From Ichthyophis bannanicus (Eukaryota; Chordata; Amphibia; Gymnophiona; Ichthyophiidae): a DNA stretch of 64,000 bases. The notes below the pieces were generated by a model. The model was given only the letters and a program-made list of their open reading frames with translations, ran no database searches and had not been told where the DNA came from. Shown piece after piece: positions 1-10,566 of the stretch (the first letter of the stretch is position 1; the number at the start of each line of letters is the position of its first letter). The position numbers and the translations under genes are program-made. The DNA is taken from NCBI GenBank assembly GCA_033557465.1, contig CM066048.1, forward strand, positions 19,630,305 through 19,694,304. The letters are read 5' to 3'.

Positions 1-2
1 GG

Positions 3-1418
3 TTCTTTGTGGGAGGAAACCATTACCAGTACAAAGTACTGCCCTTTGGCCTAACCTCCACCCCAAGGGTCTTTACAAAGTGCCTGGCAATGGTGGCGGC
101 CTACTTGAGGAATCAAGGTGTTTTTGTCTTCCCCTACCTGGATGACTGGCTCATCAGGGGTCAGATGTGCTAGGAGGCCAGGCAAGCCACCCTCCGAACT
201 GTCTCCCTCCTTCAACACCTAGGCTTTGTCATAAACTTCGCAAAGTCCACTTTGCTCCCCTCCCAGAACCTGGAGTTCATAGGGGCGCGGCTGGACTCCC
301 TGCAAGCAAAGGCTTACTTGCCAGAAGGCAGGGCACAAAGGCTAATAGACTTGGCAAACCAGTTTCTAAGCATGCCACGGGTTTCCGCCAGACTCTGTCT
401 AAAGCTCCTAGGCCACATGGCATCGACAGTGCATGTGACCCCCAATGCCCGCCTCCACATGAGACCTGCACATTGGTGCCTCAGAACTCAGTGGAAGCAA
501 GCCACAGGAAGCCTCACAGACAAAGTACGGGTGTCCAAACCATTCCTGAACTCCCTACAGTGGTGGCTGCACCCCCCCCCCCCAAACTTACTACAGGGGG
601 TGCCTTTTCAGCTACCTGTTTCCACAGTGGTGTTGATGACCGATGCCTCCTTACAGGGCTGGGGTGCACATTGTTTGGACAGCTGCACCCAGGGCCTGTG
701 GTCTCCATGGGAGGCCACGCAACAGATCAACCTACTGGAACGCCGGGCTATTCGCTTAGCCCTCAAAACCTTCTCTCACACCTTGGCTCACCAGTCTGTT
801 CTGGTACAGACGGACAATCAAGTGGCCATGTTTTATGTGAACAAACAGGGAGGCACTGGGTCCAGGCTCCTGTGTCAGTAGGCACAGGCCCTTTGCTCTT
901 TTGCGCTCAGGCAGAACATGTTTCTCAAGGCTGTTTATCTCCCTGGCCAGGAGAACTTCCTGGCAGACAGGTTGAGCAGGGTTCTGCAGCCCCACGAGTG
1001 GAAACTGCATCCATTAGTGGTTCAAAAATTTTTCCTGAAATGGGGACTTCCATCCATAGATCTCTTTGCCAGTCCCCTGAACCGGCAGCTACCCAGGTTC
1101 TGTTCCAGGCAACCGCATCCCCTGAGGTTAGCAGCGGATGCCTTCCTGATTTCTTGGTCACAGGGCCCCCTGTATGCGTTTCCTCCCACGCCTCTGGTGG
1201 CCCGAACCTTGTTCAAGATTCTAAGGGACAAGGCTTCGGTACTTCTTGTAGCCCCCAGGTGGCCGAGGCAGCCCTGGTTCCCACTTCTGCTTCAACTAGC
1301 AGTGGGAACCCCACTACCTCTGGGGTTGCAACCCAATCTTCTCTCTCAGGATCAGGTTTCCCTTCTGAACCCCAATCTCAAATCTCTCAATTTGATGGCC
1401 TGGAGGCTGCAAGGGTAG
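3..1418 (+). pseudogene. DIRS-1 RT/RNase H/methylase-like polyprotein, 5'-truncated
   Basis: Frame 3 reads from the window edge. It shows the RT motif VLPFGLTS and the catalytic box FPYLDDWLI (near 140-160), then the RNase H acidic residues in TDAS, LLERRAI, QTDNQVA and ADRLSR. The C-terminal block contains SIDLFA and PRWPRQPW, which in DIRS elements corresponds to an N6-adenine-methylase-like domain. In-frame stops lie at 171-173 (TAG, just after YLDDWLIRGQ) and 879-881 (TAG). The frame ends at 1416-1418 inside the overlap with the recombinase frame, the same arrangement as in DIRS-4. Confidence 0.88.
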
Positions 1419-2441
1419 TGTTGGCTCCCTGGGGCCTGCCTCAGGAAGTGGAAGAGGTGGTCTTGGCCTCTAGAAAGCAATCCATCAGGAAAACCTATGC
1501 CCTGAAGTGGAGAAGGTTCTCCTTGTGGTGTCAGCAATGCAAGGAAGATCCTTTCTCCTGCACTGTGCCAGTAGTGCTTCAGTACCTGCTGCACTTGTCC
1601 AATCAGGGCCTTAAGTCCAATTCTGTTCGGGTCCACCTCTCCGCTATGGCAGCTCACCACTCACTGGTGGAAGGACACTCTTTGTCGGTTCATCCCTTGG
1701 TGTCCAGGTTTCTCAGAGGCTTGCTCTTGCTCAAGCCTGTCCACCAACCCCTGAGTGGGAGTTGAATGTGGTCTTGCAGCAACTGACTCGCCCACCTTTT
1801 GAGCCGATGGCTACATGTCCTCTCCGCTTCCTTTCTTGGAAGACTCTATTCCTAATGGCCCTGACCTCGGCCAGGCGAGTTAGTGAGCTTCAAGCCCTGG
1901 TCTGTGACAGGCCATACACTCGCTTCTATGGGAACAGGGTAGTCCTTAGGACTCATCCTAAGTTCCTCCCAAAGGTTGTCTCCTCTTTCCATCTCAACCA
2001 GGAGGTGGTTCTCCCAACGTTCCTCCCTAGGCCCCATGCAAGCCGGGCTGAGACAGTCCTGCATACCCTGGACTGTAGAAGGGCCTTATCCTTCTACATT
2101 GAACTTACTCAGGGGCATAGGAGAGGGCTACTCAGCTCTTCATATCTTTTGACCCTAATAATTTGGGGTTACCTGTCTCCACGCGTACCTTGTCCATCTG
2201 GGTGGCTGACTGTATCACCTGGGCTTACAGGGCAGCTGACGTTCCCTTGCAGGGTCGGGTCACGGCCCACCGTGTCAGGGCAGTGGCTGCCTCAGTAGCT
2301 CATCTCTGCTCTGTACCGTTGGCAGACATCTGTAGGGCTGCAACTTGGTCCTCAAGTCAGACTTTTGCTGCCCATTACTGCTTGGAGAGGGAGTCCTGTA
2401 GGGACTGCTTTCGGTCAGGCAGTACTCCGGAATCTCTTTGA
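1361..2441 (+). pseudogene. DIRS-1 tyrosine recombinase
   Basis: This encodes the DIRS integrase of the lambda-Int/tyrosine recombinase superfamily. Visible elements are the N-terminal block ASRKQSIRKTYALKWRRF, the catalytic-Arg motif TSARRVSELQ, the H-x-x-R box TAHRVRA and the nucleophile motif FAAHYCLE. The start lies in frame 2 (the -1 frame relative to RT) and is open well upstream into RT. Frameshifts occur near 1735-1755 (short deletion relative to DIRS-4), near 2110-2160, and again after HYCLERES, so the protein cannot be made from this copy. Confidence 0.88.
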
Positions 2442-2585
2442 GGTTTAGGCAACTCCTACCCTCCAGCCCTCTGGTTGGGCTACCGGTGGGGGTATGTTTC
2501 AGTGAAATCCTTTCTCTGATGCTGTGGCTAGAGGGAGCTCATTTTTCAGCTCTGGGTCCCTGGTAGCCTGAAGCTGGGGAGTTGC

Positions 2586-2680
2586 ATATGTGAGGACTGA
2601 CTTCCTGCTTGGTCCTGGAGAAAGAGTAGTTACTCACCTGTAACAGGTGTTCTCCAGGAGCAGCAGGAATCAGTCCTCAC
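2586..2680 (+). repeat. DIRS-1 internal complementary region
   Basis: Two abutting blocks are present. The first is the reverse complement of the expected left terminus (GTGAGGACTGACTTCCTG... through GGTCCTGGAGAA). The second is the reverse complement of the right end of this same element (AGTAGTTACTCACC onward). This back-to-back arrangement spans the circle junction and is diagnostic of DIRS elements, where it is thought to template completion of the ends. Confidence 0.85.
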
Positions 2681-2767
2681 AACCCTCCCTCCTCCGCGGG
2701 GAGTTGCAGTTGTACATAGTTCATTTTTACTTTTTTTTTTTTGTGCTGTCTTTTAGCTATGTCATCA

Positions 2768-2947
2768 GACTGAGCAAGATGGCACCTTTAGGTGTGAAGG
2801 GGACCGCGCATGCGTGCAATATTCCCAAAGGCTTTCTTAGAAAGCTGGGGAAATGCTCTGCATGGGGGCTCCATCGATGTCACCCATATGTGAGGACTGA
2901 TTCCTGCTGCTCCTGGAGAACACCTGTTACAGGTGAGTAACTACTCT
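2768..2947 (+). repeat. DIRS-1 right inverted terminal repeat
   Basis: It begins GACTGAGCAAGATGGCACC and ends ACAGGTGAGTAACTACTCT. It is inverted relative to the left termini of DIRS-4, DIRS-5 and DIRS-6 and matches the right terminus of DIRS-4 at 52532-52712. Confidence 0.85.
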
Positions 2948-3493
2948 AAAAGGAAGAGCCAGAAAGAAAATTTCACAACCTCCTCCTTGCTGGTCTCTCC
3001 CCTTCAATCTTCAAAATTCAGCTGCATAGCTAATCTTCTGCTAGCCTCAATATATTCATATAGCCCCAGCTTCTCCAGTGACCTATGGGATTTTCAGAAA
3101 GCCTTAAAAACATACCTCTTTTTGGAGTGCTATGGACCAGAAGCAGAACCTTCAGTGAAACGTAGCTACTACAATAAAATATGAACACATCCACACCTTC
3201 CTAGTGACTACAACTAGTCTTAAACACCCAACCATACAATAACCCCACAACCTGTAACAAGAAGCTATGTAACTAATATTGTTAATACTCTTGTTCTATC
3301 TAATGTTCCTTGTTTATTGTTCAATGTAAATTGCTTTGCATATAAGAAAAGCGGTATAGAAAAATTGTTAAATAAGTCACTTCAGTGGGTCCCCTATCCA
3401 GTTCAAACTTCTCCAACTGCCCTATAAGTGCATTCATCCTGCTGCGCCTCTCTTTCCCTACACCACTCCTCAGGAACTCCACTCTATTGAATT
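2948..3493 (+). mobile_element. L2-type LINE 3' fragments
   Basis: The translation contains WDFQKALKTYLFLE, the last conserved block of L2-type RT C-termini (compare FRKALKTYLF in the L2 at 53.8 kb). About 150 bp later comes a tail with AAGCGGTATAGAAAAA, resembling the GCGGTATA tail of the other L2 copies. A second scrap at 3371-3493 (TTCAGTGGGTCCCCTATCC...) resembles the 'LHW.P' block of L2 RT. Both are heavily decayed and 5'-truncated. They begin immediately after the DIRS-1 terminus, so DIRS-1 may have inserted into one of them. Confidence 0.6.
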
Positions 3494-4238
3494 ACCAGTA
3501 GAAAGGAAGGAGTACTAGTACCACTGTATAAGTCACTGGTGAGGCCTCACTTGGAATACTGTGTTCAGTTTTGGCGACCGTATCTTGCAAAGGATGTAAA
3601 GAATGGAAGCTGTTCAGAGGAAGGTGACCAAGTCTCTCTTCATAAAGCTTCTTACGCAGGCTCCAAATCAGTTTGAAGACCTAAATATGTACACTTTGGA
3701 GGAGAGGAGGGATAGGGGAGATATGATTCAGACCTTTAAATACTTAAAGAGAAATAATGAACAAACAAACCTTTTCCAAAGATGGGGAAGCTGTAAAACT
3801 AGAGGGCATAACATGAAGCTGCAAGGTGGTAAATTGAAAGGCAATGTCAGGAAATACTTTTTTTACTGAAAGGGTGGTGGATGCTTGGAATGCCCTCCCA
3901 ATGGAGGTGGTGGGGACAAACAGTGATGGAATTCAAAGTGGCCCGGGACAGACACACTGGATCACTTTACAGCAAGATGATTAAATCAAAATAAACTGAA
4001 CCATCTAATTTCTCAAAAAATAGGGGTGTCCTACATGGAGTGATGGGGGGAGGAGTGGTGTGTTCACCCCTAAACAAACAAAGATATGGGGAGGGGTGAA
4101 GACATGGGGAGAGGTGCACCTGCTCCTGGTGGGTGCACCACCAAGCAAAGACATGGGTAGGGGTGCACCTACTCCCTAAAAGACATGGGAAGGGGTGCAC
4201 CTACTCCTGTCATATTGCTGGGCAGACTAGATGGACCA
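3494..4238 (+). mobile_element. CR1-type LINE, 3' end
   Basis: The translation shows the CR1 C-terminal series [46 protein letters not shown] and VDAWNALP-like residues across 3530-3950, broken by frameshifts (for example near 3600, and at the T-run near 3860). The 3' region ends in GGCAGACTAGATGGACCAT, the same tail seen inverted at 32.34-32.45 kb and in the fragment at 9.75 kb. The copy is 5'-truncated, as is typical of target-primed LINE insertions. Confidence 0.8.
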
Positions 4239-4538
4239 TACCATAGGCAACACAGAAGAGCTGGGTCTTGAGGAGGGACTTAAACTTGGGACATAACTGT
4301 TCTTGATAGATTGAAGTAGGAAGGGAGTTCAAGAGGGATGGTGATAGGAAGAAAAATGCTGAGTGACAGGTCTGTTCTAGGTGGGTATGAGCTGAGGAAG
4401 GAAGATCAAGACTGTTAACATGTATGAACCGAGGCGCCTAACAGAACTGTATGGAATCTGCCAGGTACTGAGGGGTGTGTTTGTGTAAAGAACCTTATGA
4501 GTCAAGAGTTTAAAGGTAATGCGATGAGAGACTGGGAG
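4239..4538 (-). mobile_element. L2-type RT C-terminal fragment
   Basis: On the minus strand the translation reads LPVSHRITFKLLTHKVLYT, then SLLNSLPTS and FKSLLKTQLFCVAY. This matches the L2-type C-terminal order (WLPI..RI.FKLL, then WN.LP, then FK..LKT.LF). It abuts the 3' terminus of DIRS-2, so DIRS-2 may have landed in it. No continuation is recognisable beyond the other end of DIRS-2 at 18889. Confidence 0.6.
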
Positions 4539-4720
4539 AGCATAGTTACTCACCTGTAACAGGTGATCTCTGGGAACAGCAGGAATTTAGTCTTCACATA
4601 TGGGTGATATTGGTACAGACAGAGCCTGTGCAGGAACACTCCCCAGCGTCCCATAGGAAAGCTTTTGGGAGCATCCCACTGCACCTGCCTAGCTGCCTTC
4701 CCAGCTCTCCCTCCTCAGTT
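4539..4720 (-). repeat. DIRS-2 right inverted terminal repeat
   Basis: It starts AGCATAGTTACTCACCTGT, the reverse complement of the subfamily-B right end, and is inverted with respect to 18690-18888. It includes the conserved CACATATGGGT box and a run resembling CCTCCCAGCTCTCCCTCCTC. Confidence 0.8.
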
Positions 4721-4796
4721 GCGTTTGTAGCTGAGATAAAAAGAGAGAAGGAGAAAAAGAAGATGACGTACAACTCCTAGGGGAGGAGGGTAGGTT

Positions 4797-4895
4797 GTGA
4801 AGACTAAATCCCTGCTGTTACTGGAGATCACCTGTTAGAGGTGAGTAACTACATTATCTCCAGGAACATGCAGGAATGTAGCCTTCACATATAGG
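4797..4895 (-). repeat. DIRS-2 internal complementary region
   Basis: It contains, back to back, a copy of the right terminus (GAGATCACCTGTTAGAGGTG) and a copy of the left terminus (ATCTCCAGGAACATGCAGG), joined by AGTAACTACATT. This is the same circle-junction arrangement as at 2586-2680, 41650-41750 and 52347-52447. Confidence 0.8.
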
Positions 4896-5018
4896 ACTCC
4901 CTAGCTCGAAGATGCCAGAGAGATGACCTTAGAGAAGACTGCGGAATCACAGTAAGGAGGTCATATATCCTCCAAGGATGTCTGGTATCGAAACCCGGGA
5001 CAGACAGTAGGGGTTGAT

Positions 5019-6010
5019 CTAAGTCTGAAAGAGATGTTGGAGAACAGCTTGGCTAAACCAGGCATCCTGGTAGGAGTCCTTTTCCAGGCAATAGTGAGCA
5101 GCAAAAGTGTAGACAGAAGACCAAGTTGCTGCTTTGCATATATCATCATTTGCTACAGAGCATCGATTTGGCATAGAGGCAGCCATGGCCCGAACATTAT
5201 GTGCAGTGACATGACCATCGAGAGAGAGTTCTGCACTTTCATAAGCAAAAGAGATGCAGTCTGCTATCCATCTGGAGAGAGTTTGCTTGGATACTGGCAA
5301 CCCCAGGTGACTCAAGTCAAAGGAGATGAAAAGGTGGGAAGCTTTGTTGTGCTCTCGAGATCTCTGGAGATAAAAAGCCAAGGCATGTTTGCAATCCAGA
5401 GTGTGAAGGGTTGCCTCTGTCATAGAGGAATGAGGTCTAGGGAAAAAGACAGGAAGGTAGACTGACTGGTTTAAATAGAAGACGAGACCACCTTCAGCAA
5501 AAAGTGAGGATGAGTCCTAAGGACTACCTTATCATGGTGGAATCGTGTATAAGGAGGGTCAGCCACCAAAGCCTGGAGCTCACTAATGCGTCTTGCTGAA
5601 GTGAGGGCAATAAGGAAGGCAACTTGCCATGTGAGAAACTTTGGTGAGGTAGTGGCTAAAGGTTCAAAGGGCAGCTTGAGAAGCTGTCCTAAAACAACAT
5701 TAAGATCCCAAGCCATTGGAGGGGGCTTAATAGGGGGTTTGGTTAATAGAAGACCCCTCATGAAGTATGCTACAAGCATCAGAGAAGAGATGGGCTGACC
5801 ATCTAAGGGCATGTTTGAGGCCACAATTGCACTTAGGTGTACTCTTACAGAGTTGGTTTTGAGCCTAGAAGAAGATAGGTGGAGGAGATACTCAAGTAAT
5901 GCCTCCACTGGAGCTGAGAAGAGGTTAAGATCCCTCTCAGAACACAGGAGAGTGAATCTACGCCATTTGAAGGCATAGGAGCACCTGGTGGATGGCTTCC
6001 TAGAAGCCAA
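5019..6010 (-). pseudogene. DIRS-2 tyrosine recombinase
   Basis: Two open segments on the minus strand make up the recombinase. The first (6010-5471) holds ASRKPSTRCSYAFKWRRF, the core-binding region and the catalytic-Arg motif TSARRISELQ. The second (5423-5019) holds VTAHNVRAMA (His and second Arg) and FAAHYCLEK (Tyr nucleophile). A frameshift separates them near 5425-5470 in the region equivalent to FHLNQEV. All catalytic residues remain recognisable. The sequence is closest to DIRS-3 (for example FKWRRFT and GHVTAHNVRA). Confidence 0.87.
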
Positions 6011-6334
6011 GAGGATGTCCTTAACGTTCTGGGAAAGGTTAACATCCTGGAAGGCTAAGCCTTAAGCAGCTATGCAGTGAGATGGAGGGACTGCGGATTT
6101 GGAAGGAGCAACGTCCCCTTCCTCTGAGATAGATCTGGCACAGACCCCAGATCTATGGGTTGAGCCCGAGACAGACATAGGACAGAATACCATGGTTGTC
6201 GTGGCCAGCTCAGGGCTCCGAGCATCATGTAGCCCCTGTCTTTCTGGAGTATGAAAAGAGTCTTGGGAATGAGGTGAATGGGGGCGAAGGCATATAGGAA
6301 GCCTTGACCCCAGTGGAGGTGAAAAGCATCCACT

Positions 6335-6760
6335 TGCTGGCTGTCTGGTGCAGGAGTCTGTCAGCATACACCAGCAGGACATTATGCCTAGCATAGGTGT
6401 CATGGCTTTTTCCCAGACCTTGGATTTCAAGCAGCTTTGTTACTCTGGTGATGTCAGTCTCCAAACTTAATGAGGGTAGTTTACAAGATGAAATTAACTC
6501 TGTCAGTCTCTGGGCCTGATGAGATTGGTCTGCAGCCCCTCCTTGCTAAATCAAGAATAGCAGACCTCAAAGGGAGGTGCTGGAAACAATAGCAGACCTC
6601 AAAGGGAGGTGCTAGAGAAAATTCACTATAAAGGACAGAAATACTTCCTCTTTCTCTCTCTCTCCCTATTTTCATCGGACACACCTTGCCATGAGGCTCT
6701 GACACCCACTTCCCTCCCCCTTGTTCTCTCTTTCTCTCCCTATTCTTACTATGAGGTTCT

Positions 6761-6818
<58 letters not shown>

Positions 6819-7003
6819 AGTAAACTGAAGCAGCTTTCTAACAACCTCCTACCTCTGTTCTGTAACTTTGTAATAAGCCTATTTCTATATAGAACCCTTT
6901 TTCCAAGCCACACCTGTTTGGTTATCTTATTTGTGCTGCTTACCCTACTGTCTCTGTGAAATGAACCCTGGACCAAACGGAGAGTAGACCAGAAGATTAC
7001 ATA
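6335..7003. mobile_element. Unclassified insertion with LTR-like features
   Basis: DIRS homology stops near 7003 and resumes near 6335. On the plus strand the inserted segment has two adjacent direct copies of AATAGCAGACCTCAAAGGGA (6555-6615), a TATA-like CTATAAAGGAC (6627), CT-rich tracts, a (CA)n array and an AATAAG-type poly(A)-like signal (6873). Tandem enhancer-like repeats followed by TATA and poly(A) signals resemble a solo retroviral LTR, but I cannot fix TG..CA ends or a target duplication. Confidence 0.4.
6763..6813 (+). repeat. (CA)n microsatellite
   Basis: About 25 uninterrupted CA units lie inside the insertion at 6335-7003. The array generates spurious Cys-Val and Thr-His open frames. 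Confidence 0.98.
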
Positions 7004-7808
7004 GTCCTGGAGCAGAAGCGAGGAAGCTTGGCATTCTGAGGACTTGTGAACAGGTCTATCTCTGGAGTTCCCCAGATCTGAAAAATGTGAGCGACCCTGT
7101 CTGCATGGGGAGACCACTTGTGGGGGAGAAGGACTCGACTCAGCTTGTCTGGAAGATACACTGCATGTAAGTGAATGAGGTGCTGTATGGCAAAAGACCA
7201 CAGATGCAGGGCCTCGTTGCAGAGGGTCCAAGAGCCTGTTCTGCACTGCTTGTTCAAGTAGAATATGGCTACTTGATTGTCCGTCTGGACTAGAACTATG
7301 CAGAATCGAAGATGGTCCTGGAACACTTTGAAAGCATTGTGCATAGCTCTGAGTTCCAGCAGATTTATGTGAAGTTGTGATTCCTGATGAGACCAGAGTC
7401 ACTGAGAGGAGCAATTGTCCAAATGAGCTACCCAACCAATTTTGGACACATCCGTCATCAGGGTACATTGATGTGCTGGCATCTGTAAAGGTGATCCTAC
7501 CAGGAGGTTTTCTAGGGATTGTCACCATTGAAAGGGATGAGATTAAGTGGGTAGAGACCATTATTTTGTCTGAGGCAACCCGATACCTGAGACCACTGGG
7601 AGGGAAGCCAGTATCCATTGAGCTGCGCGCATATGTAGATGAGCATATGGAACAACATGCATGGTTGATGCCATATGAAGAAGTAGCGGTTCTTGAGCAG
7701 TGAGAAAATTCTTGAGGCATGCCTTAGATCAGTGGTTCTCAACCTGTGGGTCGCAACCCCCATGGGGGTCGCCTTGCCTCACCTCACGCCGCCGTTAAAA
7801 AGTGAAAA

Positions 7809-8345
7809 TATGCTTGTTTGTCCAGGGCGGTGTACACCACCAGACTGTCTAAACCTGAGAAAGAGTTAATTTCATTCAGAACTTTGCTTTGAAATAAACT
7901 TTATATATTTGCTTACTAAGTAGGTGAAGGTTTACATGTCCTGTAAATAAAGAAAAGGGCAGCTTGTACTCCAGCCGTTTAGTCTCAGGGTTATTAGATA
8001 TCAAGCAGTCAGCAGTAAACAATTATGTCTTGGAATACATGTATGTCTCCTCATACTGACCTACACTGATTAGAAGTTGACCTATGATGTGATAAATACG
8101 TAATACCTGCGTGTAATAATAAAGTGCAATTATGCTGTATCATCCAAAAGAGCCTTATAAATAAAGTGAACTTGGTTCAATTTGTTTCTCTCCACAAAGC
8201 TTTGGTGTATATATATATATATATATATGAGTGTGGTATTTTATTGCTGTCTTTGAATTCCTTTCGTATTGCTTTGAATGTAGTTTTCTGTGGCTCCAAG
8301 AGCCCTGCAGGTTGCTGGTGAGGAGGGGGGCTTAGAAAGCCCACA
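7809..8345 (+). repeat. ERV-1 5' LTR
   Basis: It runs from TATGCTTGTTTGTCC to AGAAAGCCCACA. By eye it matches the 3' LTR with about four substitutions, a 28-bp indel (absent here, present near 13618-13645) and a different TA-repeat length. AATAAA-type signals are present (around 7893, 7946, 8122 and 8159). Confidence 0.9.
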
Positions 8346-8347
8346 GT

Positions 8348-8365
8348 TGGTGCCGTGCCGTTCTA
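8348..8365 (+). promoter_or_regulatory. ERV-1 primer binding site, tRNA-His-like
   Basis: TGGTGCCGTG begins two bases after the LTR end and matches the first ten positions of the known retroviral tRNA-His primer site. The following bases diverge, so the primer assignment is likely but not certain. Confidence 0.6.
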
Positions 8366-8425
8366 CAGATTCCTCCATTCCTGGCAAGGGCGGAAGGTGT
8401 TTGTGAGTATTGTATGGTGACAGCA

Positions 8426-10461
8426 ATGGGTAATCTGTTAGGTAAACGTGCGTTATCTCAGTTGCGTGAATGGCATGACAAAGCTAAGGTCTTAGCTGTT
8501 CAGAAAGGTAGCCCTTCTTATTGTATGCGTGAGAAATATGGCTACTGATTATATTGTACACTGGCATGCAGTGACTAATGATAATGTGCTTTTACAGTTT
8601 CCTTTGGAGGGAACATTTTCTACAGATAGACTTCATTATCTGAAATGTGCCTTGCAGGCTAAACATAAATTATGTGATGCCCGTGAAGGGCTAGTGTTTA
8701 ATTGGTGGCAACGAATGGCACATGATATGAAAAATGGATTGTTTGTGTTAAATGCTGATAATGCGCGTGAACCACAGGAGAAAGAGAAAGATAGCGAACG
8801 AGCAGGGAGGTTCCCAGTCGTTCTTTCTTCAGAATATGATGCAGATGTGGCTGCATTGGTAATTGGAGCTGGAATAGCCCCAAGTGCATCCCCAAGGTCT
8901 CCCCCTGTTTCTTCTGAGAGTCATGTAGTTTCTGGAAGGGGGAGGGTCACTCGTGCAGCTGAATTAAAGGAAGAGATAAGGAATAAACAAAAGATATTGG
9001 GAGATGCAAAGATTGGAGATTATAGTAATTATAATATTTCTCAACTTAGAGAGGTGGATGCACTTCTTAGCCGTGAAATACAGTATTGTACTTATGATAG
9101 AATCTTTAAAGAAAATAGTAAGGAATAATATTTCTGCTACAAAGGAATTGGGGATTTCTAGTAAGCTTATTGATGCTATTGAAAAAGATCTGGATAAGCT
9201 TTTTTTTTTTACTTATAAGCAGAAATGTGATCAATTATATAGTGATATAAGTTTGCTTCAGACTGTTTTACGTCAGCATAATGATTCATGTTCTGTAACT
9301 GCAAAATCTGAAGGTGAAGATACAGTACCTACATATCCTTTTCGTGTATATCCAACAGGACCTACAGGTGCAATGACTGTGCCTGCAAATTGGAGTCCTA
9401 AAGAAGTATTTGATTTGGCTAAAACCTTTCCTGATTACAGAGAAAATTCAGGCAGATTTGTGTCCTTTTGGTCTCAAATAATTAATAGTTATAATCCTAC
9501 CTGGGCAGATCTAGATAATCTGCTTAGAGCGACGAGGGGACATGGGATGAGGGTGAAGGGAGATAGATTCAGGAGTGATATGCGGAAATATTTCTTTACG
9601 GAAAGAGTAGTGGATCCGTGGAATAGTCTCCCAGTGGAGGTGGTAGAGATGAGGACAGTAACTGAATTCAAAAAAGCATGGGACCAACACAGAGGATCTC
9701 TAAAGGTAAAAAGTGGACTGTTGTAGTTGTTGTTATGGAAGGACAGACTAGATGGGCCTTGTGGTCTTTTTCTGTCATCATGTTTCTATGTTTTTATTAA
9801 TCCAGCTGATTTTCATAAGATAACTCATCCAGTCAGAGATGATAATTGAGTATGGCCACAGGCAGACCCTGTAACAGATTTTCAAGATCAGACACAAAGA
9901 GATAGTTTTGTTCTGTGTAGAGAGAAATTGTTAGAATCTCTTAAAGTGGCGTGTAAGTCTGTGAGAGATTGGTCAAAGCTTACTTCTTTAACACAGGAAA
10001 AGAGTGAGAAAGTTACAGCTTTCCACACGAGGTGTATGTTAGCTTTTAGAGATTATTCTGGCGAAACAGAGGATACACCTTCAGGATTTACTAATATTTT
10101 TGTAAATGGTTTGATTCCACGAATAAAAGAAATTTTGGAAACTTCAATAATAGATTGGCCTGGTAGATCAGCTGATGCAATTTTGGAAGGGGCACGGTAC
10201 AGTGAATTGAAATATCTCAAGGAATTGCAGGAACAAGCAGCAAGATTAGATGTAAAGAAGACTAAACTGCTTAATTTACAAATTGCTTCTATGCTTCCAG
10301 GAAGGGGGCGGGGAAGAGGCAAGGTCAGAGGAAACTATGGCAATTATATCAGCAAGGCTCTTCCCAGCACGGGCGTGGACAAGCTAGAGGAATGCGAGCT
10401 TGTTATACATGTGGTAAGTGTGACCATTTGCAGAGAGACTGTCCACAGAATCGGAATTTAG
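8426..10461 (+). pseudogene. ERV-1 gag (matrix, capsid, nucleocapsid), broken
   Basis: The ATG at 8426 begins MGNLLGK, with the N-terminal Gly expected for myristoylation of retroviral matrix. The frame shifts near 8535-8545 into 8529-9128, then again into the capsid part (about 9085-9527), which contains a P-rich stretch followed by NWSPKEVFDLAKTFP. A CR1 3' fragment replaces continuity at 9528-9800. Capsid resumes at 9801-10340 with SPLTQ-like and GLIPRIKEI segments. A CCHC zinc knuckle (C-x2-C-x4-H-x4-C) lies at 10401-10442 in yet another frame. The protein would package the genome, but this copy cannot make it. Confidence 0.8.
9528..9800 (+). mobile_element. CR1-type LINE 3' fragment inside ERV-1 gag
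   Basis: It encodes RGHGMRVKGDRFRSD, RKYFFTERVVDPWNSLP and TEFKKAWDQHRGSL, matching the CR1 C-terminus seen at 39.1 kb. It ends with the tail GGACAGACTAGATGGGCC and TGTTTCTATG. It is a short 5'-truncated insertion in the same orientation as ERV-1, and it keeps the gag frame open for about 60 codons beyond the junction before its own stop. Confidence 0.85.
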
Positions 10462-10566
10462 ATGGCCAGAGAGCTGCGTGCCTTCCTCCCCCACCTGCTG
10501 AATTTACTCCTGTATACCAATGTTTTTCTAACCCAGAAGACTGATTCTTGGGATGCATGACTATTA

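Larger units (their letters stand above)
1..2947 (+). mobile_element. DIRS-1: 3' half of a DIRS retrotransposon (subfamily A)
   Basis: The left window edge cuts the element inside the RT domain. It carries RT/RNase H/methylase-like coding sequence, then the tyrosine recombinase, an internal complementary region and a right inverted terminal repeat ending in TAACTACTCT at 2947. DIRS elements are known to integrate as circles using a tyrosine recombinase rather than a DDE integrase, so no target duplication is expected. Nucleotide and protein similarity to DIRS-4 (46961-52712) is high throughout. The copy is dead: there are stops in RT and frameshifts in the recombinase. Confidence 0.9.
6070..7721 (-). 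pseudogene. DIRS-2 RNase H and methylase-like region
   Basis: Minus-strand pieces are VLVQTDNQVAIFYLNKQ, KLSRVLLPHKW and EIDLFTSPQNAKLPRFCSR (7344-7004), then after an insertion DAFHLHWGQGFLYAF and SWPRQPWYS (6333-6070). The first two belong to RNase H and the rest to the methylase-like C-terminal block of DIRS RT proteins. The 669-bp insertion at 6335-7003 splits the methylase-like block between FCSR and DAF. The upstream RNase H part (7512-7721) is frameshifted. Confidence 0.8.

Noticed and set aside
6481..6818. Open frames with poly Cys-Val or Thr-His
   Set aside because: They are produced by the (CA)n array and have no other protein features.
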